26,031 bases of DNA from Firmicutes bacterium UBA5420 (GTDB taxonomy: Bacteria; Bacillota; Limnochordia; Darwinibacteriales; Darwinibacteriaceae). A program made the position numbers and the translations under genes. Shown in pieces: positions 1 through 6,784 of the stretch. The stretch covers positions 1,023 through 27,053 of the forward strand of contig DHNI01000085.1 of NCBI GenBank assembly GCA_002409455.1, in the 5' to 3' direction. The stretch's first letter is position 1. Each line of letters starts with the position of its first letter. The notes under the pieces were generated by a model. The model saw only the letters and a list, made by a program, of their open reading frames with translations. It did no database searches and was not told where the DNA came from.

Positions 1-1386
1 GCGGCCATCTTCAGGATCCGCCTCCATACGCCGATTTTCAAAAAGCTCTACTGGGTGATCTTGGGGCGAAGGCGAGTTATAGTTGATCAAGTGCCCAAGG
101 AAAGCAGCTGTATTTTGCTGCGCCAACATCCTAATCGTCCTCTCCACAGCACCAATCACTCGATCGATCTGAGCATCATTGATAATCAAAGCGGGTTCAA
201 TTCGAATCACACTTGCCCCATTTAGCGTAGGTGCCACGCGCACCTTTTCGACATTTAAAAGATACGACGCCACCATCGGCGTCAGCAGCTCCTGTTCAGC
301 CATGACGCCGAGCAAACTGTGGGGATAGGAGCTCTTAGAACTGACAAATTCGATCCCCAACATCAACCCCCGTCCCCTGATCTTTTTAACGATCATGGGA
401 TAACGCCGAGCTACTTCTTCTAGGCCAGCCTTAAGCTTGGCCCCCTTACGGCTCACCTCGCGCAATAACAAATGGTCATTACGGGCTAAAACGTCCAAGA
501 CCGCCAAACCAACCCGACAACCTAGAGAATTTGCTGCAAAGGTTGAGGAATGCTTGAGACCAAAATCTTCGGTGTAAACGTCTCCACTGCATAGTGCTGC
601 TCCAATGGGTATTAAGCCACCTCCCAATGCTTTGGCAATGACCAGAACATCGGGAGTGACACCATCTCGCTCGCAGGCAAACATGGTGCCGGTTCGGCCC
701 AGTCCCGTTTGAATCTCATCAAAAATGGTTAATACACCGTGCTTGGCACAAAGCTCTCTAACCTGCTGGAGGTAACCTTGTGGGGGCTCCACGATTCCGC
801 CCTCACCTTGAATGGGCTCCACAATAAAGGCAGCTGTATCGTGTGCAAATTCACTTAAGTATCGTTCTAAAGCATGGATATCGCCATAAGCTATATGACG
901 GAATCCGTGCGCTGGAGCACCAAATGCCTTTTGATACTCTGCATTACCCGTTGCAGATAGGGCCCCAAGGGTCTTACCATGAAAGCTATTGGTCGTAGAA
1001 AGAATCGTCAGCTTGCCTGTTTTGGCTCGGCATAGTTTGAAGGCTACTTCCACCGCTTCGGCACCACTATTAGCAAAGGTCACATGCTTCAGACCAGAAG
1101 GAGCCGCGGCGATAAGCTTGGCTGCAAGATCCCCTGCAGCTTCCAAAAGGGAAGGCTGAACGAAGCTTGGTTCCCGGGTGGATGCGACGTTATACACCGC
1201 TTGCCAGATTTCAGAAGGGTTGTAACCAAAGGGTAATGCCCCATAAGCTGCAATGCAGTCTAGATACTCTTCTTGCGCTTCGTCATACAAGTATACACCA
1301 GTTCCACGCAGAAACCGTTTGTTCAGACCAATTTCCGTCAGTAGTCTCCCCAGATGGGGGTTGACAAATTCTATGTATGGATGCAT
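1..1386 (-). CDS. Class III PLP-dependent aminotransferase, C-terminus beyond the window edge
   Basis: The 462 codons in the window read as a fold-type I class III transaminase of the ornithine/acetylornithine/putrescine group. Visible landmarks are NSGAEAVE (residues 106-113, cofactor phosphate region), FHGKT (135-139), FDEIQTGLGRTG (from 222; Asp223 should contact the pyridine nitrogen) and the Schiff-base lysine Lys252 in AKALGGG. It should move an amino group between an omega-amine or amino acid and a keto acid; the substrate cannot be read from the sequence. The start ATG at 1384-1386 follows GGGGAGGT at 7 nt. The transaminase fold normally ends near residue 430, yet the frame is still open at base 1 in a charged linker-like stretch, so a further C-terminal domain is possible. 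It is divergent from the acetyltransferase gene and has its own promoter. Confidence 0.88.
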   Translation of the reverse strand, partial: MHPYIEFVNPHLGRLLTEIGLNKRFLRGTGVYLYDEAQEEYLDCIAAYGALPFGYNPSEIWQAVYNVASTREPSFVQPSLLEAAGDLAAKLIAAAPSGLKHVTFANSGAEAVEVAFKLCRAKTGKLTILSTTNSFHGKTLGALSATGNAEYQKAFGAPAHGFRHIAYGDIHALERYLSEFAHDTAAFIVEPIQGEGGIVEPPQGYLQQVRELCAKHGVLTIFDEIQTGLGRTGTMFACERDGVTPDVLVIAKALGGGLIPIGAALCSGDVYTEDFGLKHSSTFAANSLGCRVGLAVLDVLARNDHLLLREVSRKGAKLKAGLEEVARRYPMIVKKIRGRGLMLGIEFVSSKSSYPHSLLGVMAEQELLTPMVASYLLNVEKVRVAPTLNGASVIRIEPALIINDAQIDRVIGAVERTIRMLAQQNTAAFLGHLINYNSPSPQDHPVELFENRRMEADPEDGR

Positions 1387-1409
1387 CCTAGACCTCCCCA
1401 AAATATTGA

Positions 1410-1422
1410 GCACACTTTGTGC
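1410..1422. promoter_or_regulatory. Short inverted repeat at the transcription start of the aminotransferase gene
   Basis: The arms GCACA and TGTGC are separated by 3 bases. The repeat lies immediately downstream of the -10 box of the aminotransferase promoter, where a repressor could block initiation. The 5-bp arms are short, so an operator role is only inferred. Confidence 0.3.
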
Positions 1423-1431
1423 ACAGTGTTT

Positions 1432-1460
1432 ATTATAGCAATTTTAAGCAGGTATTTCAA
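1432..1460 (-). promoter_or_regulatory. Sigma-A-type promoter for the aminotransferase gene
   Basis: Reading the minus strand, TTGAAA (1455-1460) and a perfect TATAAT (1432-1437) are separated by 17 bases, the optimal spacing. The start codon lies about 45 bases downstream of the -10 box. The site sits in the divergent gap with the acetyltransferase gene. Confidence 0.75.
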
Positions 1461-1517
1461 CAAGAAAGACAAAACATAAAGGGTAGGATCCCGATGATCC
1501 TGACAGGAGGTTCACTA

Positions 1518-1967
1518 GTGCTCACCATTTATCGAGAATTGCAGCATGGCGAGTTTTCTCAGGCTATGAAGATTAGGCTTGAGGTTTTTGTGGAAGAACA
1601 ACAAGTACCCCTCGAAGAGGAGCACGATAGTCATGATCTCACCGCCACACACTTTGGTGTGTTTCAAGGCGGTTCTTTGGTCGGCACAGGGCGATTGATG
1701 ATCCAGGAGCGTATCGGAACGATTGGCCGGGTTGCCATCTTGCGGGAGTTCAGGGGTCTTGGTCTAGGAGGCGAACTAATTCAGGCTATGATAAAACACG
1801 CCAAGGACTGGGGCGTTGAAGAACTCTTATTAGGAGCACAGGTACAGGCTCTCGGCTTTTATGAGAAGTTGGGGTTTAGAGCCGAAGGCCCAGTATTCCA
1901 AGATGGTGGCATTGATCACCGCATTATGCGCTACCATGTAGGCGGCGTCAAGGAGATGGAGAAATGA
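1518..1967 (+). CDS. GNAT family N-acetyltransferase, ElaA/YjcF type
   Basis: A 149-residue single-domain acetyl-CoA-dependent N-acetyltransferase. The N-terminal IRLEVFVEEQQVP stretch followed by an acidic EEEHD is characteristic of the ElaA/YjcF branch. The acetyl-CoA loop is the R-E-F-R-G-L-G-L-G-G run, and FYEKLGF near the C-terminus is the usual GNAT motif B ending. The substrate is unknown. I chose the GTG start at 1518 because AGGAGG lies 7 nt upstream; the reading frame stays open to 1419, but those upstream codons run through the divergent promoter and carry no family sequence. The stop overlaps the next start as ATGA, so the two genes are translationally coupled. A 6-bp inverted repeat (AGGATC/GATCCT, 1485-1501) lies just before the ribosome binding site. 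Confidence 0.85.
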   Translation: MLTIYRELQHGEFSQAMKIRLEVFVEEQQVPLEEEHDSHDLTATHFGVFQGGSLVGTGRLMIQERIGTIGRVAILREFRGLGLGGELIQAMIKHAKDWGVEELLLGAQVQALGFYEKLGFRAEGPVFQDGGIDHRIMRYHVGGVKEMEK

Positions 1968-3094
1968 GAAAAGGTCTACTTATCATGATGCTAATAATAC
2001 TATTAGGGGGCGTGGCGGAAGCCGGGGTACAGGTTTTCTTCCTACCCGATAGTGGTTTCTTGCGGGTTCATGGCGAAGTTACAATGAGGCCTGCCAGTTC
2101 TTCCCCATCATTCCTACTCTTTCCCACCGCACAAATCACGGAGCTTTGGGCAGATGAGTTAGGGGAGTACACTGTCCAGCGGGGTAGTCATGGTACGATG
2201 GTCACTTTATCTCTACTACGGGTACGGCCCCAAACCCTGAGCTTTTCCTATGAAGGGTTTCTCGACCTTGAAGGCACAGAGCTGTTCCTAGACCGGAATA
2301 GCCTGTGGTTTCCAGAGTTTTCTTTTCCTATCGAAGAAACCCAAGTTGAGGTCGATCTGCCAAGTGACTGGATACTCGTGGAGTGGCAAAGCTACCCCCC
2401 AATGTATCCAGCCCTTGTAGTGCGCGACACTAAGGATGGCATCTCTGAAAATGAAGTCCACGATGCCCCAGTAGTAGACGAATTCACGTCGAGACTGCAG
2501 ATGCAGACGTCCAGGCTAACCACTGCCATCAATCACAGAAATGTAGCTGAGATCGAGGCGCTGTTGAGCCCTACCCTTAGGGAGGCTGGCTTAGCAAGAT
2601 ACCTGGCAAACCTCCCTTCCTCCCATGGCCAGGTAACCGGCGAACTGCTAGATCAGTTTACGATCATGTTGTCGACCGAGCGTGGCTTCCGATTTCAAGC
2701 GTCCGTCATCTGGCAAGAACGCTCCGGGAGACTCGAGCTAGAAAGTCTTCAGCTAAGACCCCTTACACTGCAAGTTCCCGAAGAGTTGCTCGACTCTGCG
2801 AGGAAGTTTGCACGGGAATTGCACGAAGCAGTACAGATAAAAGATAAAGAACAGCTTCTTCAGCTCTTGGATCCAAGCATAGCCCAGGGGCAGATGGAGG
2901 TTTTAGAGTTTCTACTGAGCCTCAACACGCTTGTGCCTTGGTCGGTTGAACATGCCATACTGGATCCCTTCACGATCACTTTGTATGTGCCTCCCGCACA
3001 GGACACAAACACAAAGTTGCTCCTGAATATGGGCTTAACCCCAGGTGAACGTCATTGGTTAATCCATCGCCTCGAGGTTATCCCCGTTGGGTAA
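1964..3094 (+). CDS. Secreted protein with M1-peptidase-like N-domain and a duplicated C-terminal domain
   Basis: A 376-residue protein I cannot assign to a named family. Residues 1-20 form a signal peptide (Arg/Lys start, hydrophobic core, AEA cleavage site), so it is exported. Residues 21-140 are beta-rich and follow the pattern of the N-terminal domain of M1 aminopeptidases (LSFSYEG, then SLWFPEF, then VDLPSDW), but no HExxH protease motif follows. Residues about 175-268 and 278-374 look like two copies of one domain: each opens with a helix ending in LL-P (ALLSPTLREA, QLLDPSIAQG) and later has LLDQFTIML versus ILDPFTITL. This layout resembles NTF2-like folds, as inference only. It overlaps the acetyltransferase by 4 nt, and its last 36 bp overlap the convergent Gate-protein gene. 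Confidence 0.75.
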   Translation: MRKGLLIMMLIILLGGVAEAGVQVFFLPDSGFLRVHGEVTMRPASSSPSFLLFPTAQITELWADELGEYTVQRGSHGTMVTLSLLRVRPQTLSFSYEGFLDLEGTELFLDRNSLWFPEFSFPIEETQVEVDLPSDWILVEWQSYPPMYPALVVRDTKDGISENEVHDAPVVDEFTSRLQMQTSRLTTAINHRNVAEIEALLSPTLREAGLARYLANLPSSHGQVTGELLDQFTIMLSTERGFRFQASVIWQERSGRLELESLQLRPLTLQVPEELLDSARKFARELHEAVQIKDKEQLLQLLDPSIAQGQMEVLEFLLSLNTLVPWSVEHAILDPFTITLYVPPAQDTNTKLLLNMGLTPGERHWLIHRLEVIPVG

Positions 3095-3526
3095 GTCAAG
3101 CTCTGGGGTGAATTTGTGAACCACATAGGACATGACATACGCTAATAGAAGCCTTGGTGCAACGAGTAAGAACAAAGGGGCACCAAGCACCCAGAAGATG
3201 ATCGTGTCCTCAATCAAGGCATGAGCTATGGCCATGAAGGTTCCAATCACCCGGGCCTCTTTACGCGTTACCTTACCGGTACGAACGTGATTGATGATCA
3301 CACCCGATCCATAGGTAATCCCAAAAACCACTGCAACCACCACAGGAAATGCTCCTTCTTCACCTAGGCCGATTATCCGAAAAGGCTTGGCCATCAGACG
3401 GTTTAGTTTCTGGAGTAGGCCATTACTCTCCGCGATTTCTAACACAATCATGAGGGGAATCACCACACAAGCTACCGTCCAAAGACCGCTCATGCCCTGC
3501 AAAAACCCTTCCCAAAGAATACTCAT
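3059..3526 (-). CDS. Gate-domain (nucleoside recognition) membrane protein, SpmB-like
   Basis: A 155-residue integral membrane protein with a single Gate domain (the fold shared by SpmA/SpmB, FeoB gates and nucleoside carriers). Key segments are IPLMIVLEIAESNGLLQKL (about 23-41), LGEEGAFPVVVAVVFGITYGSG (54-75) and AHALIEDTI (101-109). SpmA/SpmB act together in spore core dehydration in Bacillus, but these pared-down Gate pairs also occur outside that role, so the function is open. Start ATG at 3524-3526 overlaps the upstream stop as ATGA; the longer frame upstream only repeats the partner's coding sequence in another frame. The C-terminal 36 bp overlap the convergent secreted-protein gene. 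Confidence 0.8.
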   Translation of the reverse strand: MSILWEGFLQGMSGLWTVACVVIPLMIVLEIAESNGLLQKLNRLMAKPFRIIGLGEEGAFPVVVAVVFGITYGSGVIINHVRTGKVTRKEARVIGTFMAIAHALIEDTIIFWVLGAPLFLLVAPRLLLAYVMSYVVHKFTPELDLPNGDNLEAMD

Positions 3527-3951
3527 GGCAAAACCACCCCCAAGAGCCAACCCACAGCTAAAGAACAAGCAAGGCGGATAAGAAAGATATAGCCCAGGGG
3601 GCTGCCGGCTTTTTGACTGATGGGTAGTTCTACTAAGAGGGAATGGCAAAAGCCCAGCATAACGGCGCAGATGGTGATTTCGCTGATTGTGAGATTCAAT
3701 GCCATGATACTACCTGCCGCTGCGTAGAGGTTGACAAAATAGCCACTAAACAGAACCACTGCCGCTTCACCCGAAAGACCAAAGAACCCCATATAGGGAG
3801 CAAAAAAGGCAGTAATTGTATCCAAAAATCCACTTGCACGAAAGATCGCCACAACCATAGCGGTAGGTACTACGACTTTCCCAAGCTCCCACGTTGTCTG
3901 TAGGCCAGTCTTCGTGCCTTTCCAAAGCATTTTTCTAGTCACTTGAAACAT
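3523..3951 (-). CDS. Gate-domain (nucleoside recognition) membrane protein, SpmA-like
   Basis: A 142-residue Gate-domain membrane protein and partner of the next gene. VVVPTAMVVAIFRASGFLDT (about 26-45), GLSGEAAVVLFSGYFVN (58-74) and CHSLLVELP (102-110) line up with the partner's IPLMIVLEIAESNGLL, GLGEEGAFPVVVAVVFG and AHALIEDTI. The two are therefore paralogous halves that probably form one heteromeric membrane unit. I chose the ATG at 3949-3951 because AGGAG lies 7 nt upstream; a further ATG at 3987 would add 12 polar residues lying inside the pseudouridine synthase gene. Its first 17 bp overlap the end of that gene, suggesting coupled translation. Confidence 0.8.
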   Translation of the reverse strand: MFQVTRKMLWKGTKTGLQTTWELGKVVVPTAMVVAIFRASGFLDTITAFFAPYMGFFGLSGEAAVVLFSGYFVNLYAAAGSIMALNLTISEITICAVMLGFCHSLLVELPISQKAGSPLGYIFLIRLACSLAVGWLLGVVLP

Positions 3952-4858
3952 CTTGCTGCTCCTTCCGGCACCTTTTCCATAAAGCAAGCATCTTTGTTGG
4001 TATAGGGGAGGTTACGACATGTAATCGCCCCGTTCTAGGATGCGTGAATTCTAGTCGCCAAGCGTGCAAGGCCTGACCTGGTATCCCCGGTATAGCTTTA
4101 TTATACAGTGGATCTCCTAAAACCGGGTGGCCGAGATCGGCAAAGTGTACGCGGATCTGATGGGTGCGGCCACTTTCTAGACGAGCTCTTAGCAACGTTG
4201 CTCTTGGGCCAGCATAGAGCACCTTATACACTGTTCTGGCCTCTTTGCCCCCTTCCTTAACGGCCCTTTTAACTCCGTGATCCATGGATCTACCTATGGA
4301 CATTGTAAGCACACCTTGCGGGCTCATTAGTTCACCCTCTACGATTGCGAGATATTCCCGCACCAACTCCTGGCGATTCAACTGCTGCAAAAGCCTTTGT
4401 AGCGTATAAGGTTCTTTGGCCACCAAGATTAGACCCGATGTGTCCTTGTCGATGCGATGCACCAAACGCACCTTCGTATTGAGGCCAATCTTGCGCCAAT
4501 AATGGGCTATGGCATTGGCTAGAGTTCCTTCCTGATAGGCTCCAGTGGGATGCACAGCCATCCCTGCAGCCTTGTTTACGATGAGTAGATATTCATCTTC
4601 ATACACAATCTCAAAAGGAATGTCTTGGGGCTCCATCGTTGTCTCCTCATCAAAAAAGATGATTTGGATCGTATCACCCTCCGCCACTCGCCTAGACAAA
4701 TAATCCCTTTGCCCATTAAGATAGACGCCTCCGCCTCTTTTCATGCGGCGCAACAGACCACGGCTCAGTTCTAGGCGACCATAAACAATATCCTTAACCA
4801 TCACACCCTCTTCGTCTGCCTTCACCGTGGTGGTCAGGACATGGGGGTGATCTAACAT
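3935..4858 (-). CDS. RluA-family (RluD-like) pseudouridine synthase
   Basis: A 307-residue RNA pseudouridine synthase with the usual two parts: an N-terminal S4 RNA-binding domain (about 12-75, with LSRGLLRRMKRGGGVYLNG) and the RluA catalytic domain. The catalytic motif is HRIDKDTSGL (134-143), with Asp137 the expected nucleophile, and RTHQIRVHF with GDPLY follows later. Family members isomerise uridines in 23S rRNA (RluD/RluC) or tRNA; which target applies cannot be told here. The start at 4856-4858 has AGGAGG 7 nt upstream. In many Bacillota the gene follows lspA; here it follows two unrelated membrane-protein genes. Confidence 0.92.
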   Translation of the reverse strand: MLDHPHVLTTTVKADEEGVMVKDIVYGRLELSRGLLRRMKRGGGVYLNGQRDYLSRRVAEGDTIQIIFFDEETTMEPQDIPFEIVYEDEYLLIVNKAAGMAVHPTGAYQEGTLANAIAHYWRKIGLNTKVRLVHRIDKDTSGLILVAKEPYTLQRLLQQLNRQELVREYLAIVEGELMSPQGVLTMSIGRSMDHGVKRAVKEGGKEARTVYKVLYAGPRATLLRARLESGRTHQIRVHFADLGHPVLGDPLYNKAIPGIPGQALHAWRLEFTHPRTGRLHVVTSPIPTKMLALWKRCRKEQQDVSSD

Positions 4859-4902
4859 ACAATTTCCTCCTGTTCTATGCCCGGCGCAGTCTCCGCATTC
4901 AC

Positions 4903-4941
4903 CTAAAGCCCGTTGCCATATATGGGATTTGCTAAAGGCAT
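4903..4941 (-). other. Possible 12-codon leader ORF upstream of the pseudouridine synthase gene
   Basis: An ATG at 4939-4941 is preceded at 7 nt by AAGGAG, which overlaps the end of the upstream membrane-protein gene. It encodes MPLANPIYGNGL and stops at 4903-4905, about 45 nt before the pseudouridine synthase start. The ribosome binding site is good, but an ORF this short can arise by chance. Confidence 0.25.
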
Positions 4942-4945
4942 GCTT

Positions 4946-5326
4946 CTACTCCTTTCTTAGGAGTCGCTTATGAGCCTTGGGAATGGTAATAATAAAAACG
5001 GACAAAGCTGCGAAGGTGCCTAGGCGGCCGCCTATACCCACGAGGATGTTCTGCCCGAAGAACACCAACAAAGCACAGATACCGCTGACGACAAGGGTCT
5101 CCCATAGCTTTTCAAGGCGATCGACGCTAGACATCGTAACATAGGAAACCGCCGTGCAAATCAAAGCATATACATAGCCATCAGCGAACACCCGAGGTAA
5201 GACAAGGGCAGCAAACAGTGTTAACCAAGATGATCCGGCCACCAGAGACAACTTCGTCTTTTGCCGCAAAGTGTGACCCAGTAAACCCCACAGTAACCCC
5301 AAACTCATGCCTATAAAAAGAGACAC
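4946..5326 (-). CDS. Small multi-spanning membrane protein with GIGGRLGT motif (tandem pair, second member)
   Basis: A 126-residue hydrophobic protein with about four membrane segments and a basic tail (KAHKRLLRKE). I do not recognise the family. Residues 65-115 align without gaps to residues 110-160 of the preceding gene's product: both carry MSS, then Arg at +5, and GxGGRLGTxAA exactly 32 residues after the Met (GIGGRLGT at 97-104 here). I chose the GTG at 5324-5326, which has GGAGGTG about 7 nt upstream and overlaps the upstream stop as TAGTG; an ATG at 5306-5308 is possible. Upstream in-frame codons read through the neighbour's sequence in another frame. Tight coupling and paralogy suggest a two-subunit membrane complex. 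Confidence 0.65.
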   Translation of the reverse strand: MSLFIGMSLGLLWGLLGHTLRQKTKLSLVAGSSWLTLFAALVLPRVFADGYVYALICTAVSYVTMSSVDRLEKLWETLVVSGICALLVFFGQNILVGIGGRLGTFAALSVFIITIPKAHKRLLRKE

Positions 5327-5826
5327 TACAGCCCACCTCCAAAAGTCAGGAGTACAACCAAGACTGCTGTAGCTGCCACGGTTCCAAGTCTCCCCCCAAC
5401 CCCGTTCCAGGTTTCGTTCAGCACTTCCCAAAGAACGCCCCCAAGAAGGCCAGCTGTGATCAAAAGGCCTAATGAGGGAAAGCGCAGAGCGGAACTCATG
5501 CCCACAAAGGCTCCTAAGTACCATACGAGCTGGTTATGCTCCTTGAACACAGTCGTTCCCAGCAACCCCACCACGGCTGAGGCCACTAAAGGGCCTAGAT
5601 TGAGATGATTTGCCAGAAGAAACGTGGCCAGAGTTCCCCCTGTACTGATTAAGGCAGAAGGAAGTACCCTTGGCCAGTCATCCAAGTTGCACCTTTTCGG
5701 GGCAAGAACAAAGACTATAGCTATCAGCGCCAAACAAACCCAGCTTCCTCCATGATCGAAGAGTGGACGAACCAACTCCAAAGCCGCCACAACCAGTGGC
5801 AAAAGGATCAAGGCATGTCGACACAT
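5326..5826 (-). CDS. Small multi-spanning membrane protein with GVGGRLGT motif (tandem pair, first member)
   Basis: A 166-residue membrane protein with five or so hydrophobic segments (about 5-20, 28-42, 58-75, 78-95, 103-135, 148-164). GVGGRLGTVAATAV (142-155) matches GIGGRLGTFAALSV in the next product, and the MSS motif (110-112) is at the same distance from it. The family is unknown to me; transport or sensing in the membrane is possible, but nothing in the sequence identifies a substrate. The start ATG at 5824-5826 has GGAG 9 nt upstream, within the last codons of manA, and only 6 bases separate it from the manA stop. It therefore belongs to the pgi-manA transcription unit. Confidence 0.65.
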   Translation of the reverse strand: MCRHALILLPLVVAALELVRPLFDHGGSWVCLALIAIVFVLAPKRCNLDDWPRVLPSALISTGGTLATFLLANHLNLGPLVASAVVGLLGTTVFKEHNQLVWYLGAFVGMSSALRFPSLGLLITAGLLGGVLWEVLNETWNGVGGRLGTVAATAVLVVLLTFGGGL

Positions 5827-5832
5827 AGAAAC

Positions 5833-6774
5833 TCACTCCAATTTCGCACGCGTATTTAGCAGCACCACGCCCTCGGAGCTTAGCGCACATGAATCGAGAG
5901 ACGCGGGGATCAAACACGACTGCCCAGACACTAAAGATGTGGTTCCTCCAGCCCACTGAACTTCAGCGCAAGCGCCCAAGCTCGTCAAGATTTGAAATCC
6001 GTTTTGGCGGTCTAAGGAATACCCCTGTGGCTTCTTCAAAACATCCATTTGAAAATGCTCGCCACAGCGGGATAATTGATAGGCAGGATCAAGAACATCG
6101 GCAGAAAAGTCAATCGCCTCTAAAGCCTGTTCCACATGGAGTTCCCTTGATTGTCCTGCATCATCTAGGCGATCCCAATCATAGACCCGAAATGTGGTGT
6201 CAGAGTTTTGCTGAATCTCAACCACCACAACGCCAGCACCTAAAGCGTGAACCAATCCGGCAGAAATGGGATAGACTTCACCAGGTTTAACGGGCACTTT
6301 ATTGAGGCAATGAAGGATATTGTTTCCCCCGAGTCGTATTGCCCGTGCAAAGTCCTTTTTTGTCACTCCAGGCCGCAAGCCCCAAATAATCCAGGCCCCA
6401 GGATCGCTCTGCACGATGTACCACATTTCGGTCTTGCCCCAGAGCTCGTTGGTATAGTTCTTCACATAGGCATCATCAGGATGAACCTGCACCGAAAGAT
6501 CTTGCCCGGCATCAATAAGCTTAAGCAAAAGGGGGAAACTTTCTTCATGCACTAGATCTTCACCATAGTCCCTCACTAACTGGTCTAAGGTTCTCCCAGC
6601 TAAGGGCCCCGCGTCCACCACGCTGGTTCCGTTATTGTGAGCTGCCACATCCCAACTTTCACCAATTAGACCATCCGGTAACTGGCGACCTAGGAGATCT
6701 TGTAGTTTTCTTCCACCCCAAATTTTCTCCTTGTAAATAGGGTGAAAAGTCAAGGGATAGAGCCGTTCTTTCAT
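5833..6774 (-). CDS. manA: Mannose-6-phosphate isomerase, class I (type I PMI)
   Basis: A 313-residue zinc enzyme that interconverts mannose-6-phosphate and fructose-6-phosphate in the cytosol. The expected zinc ligands are visible: Gln96 and His98 in QVHPDD (96-101), Glu116 in GKTEMW, and His176 in AGLVHALGAG. EIQQNSDTTFRVYDWDR (187-202) is the usual family block. The length fits the short class I form of Bacillota (about 315). The start ATG at 6772-6774 follows AGGAGG at 6 nt; an in-frame ATG at 6825 would only add Lys/Ser-rich codons lying inside pgi. It is 10 bp downstream of pgi, whose product makes its fructose-6-phosphate substrate, so the two form a natural operon supplying mannose-6-P for glycan precursors or letting mannose enter glycolysis. 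Confidence 0.95.
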   Translation of the reverse strand: MKERLYPLTFHPIYKEKIWGGRKLQDLLGRQLPDGLIGESWDVAAHNNGTSVVDAGPLAGRTLDQLVRDYGEDLVHEESFPLLLKLIDAGQDLSVQVHPDDAYVKNYTNELWGKTEMWYIVQSDPGAWIIWGLRPGVTKKDFARAIRLGGNNILHCLNKVPVKPGEVYPISAGLVHALGAGVVVVEIQQNSDTTFRVYDWDRLDDAGQSRELHVEQALEAIDFSADVLDPAYQLSRCGEHFQMDVLKKPQGYSLDRQNGFQILTSLGACAEVQWAGGTTSLVSGQSCLIPASLDSCALSSEGVVLLNTRAKLE

Positions 6775-6784
6775 GGAAATCCTC

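Noticed and set aside
4859..4945. Upstream in-frame extension of the pseudouridine synthase containing a Cys-rich stretch
   Set aside because: No start codon exists in that frame after the preceding stop, and a good AGGAGG site marks the downstream ATG.
5889..6555. Plus-strand open frames opposite manA
   Set aside because: They have no ribosome binding sites or recognisable domains and mirror the clearly coding manA frame.
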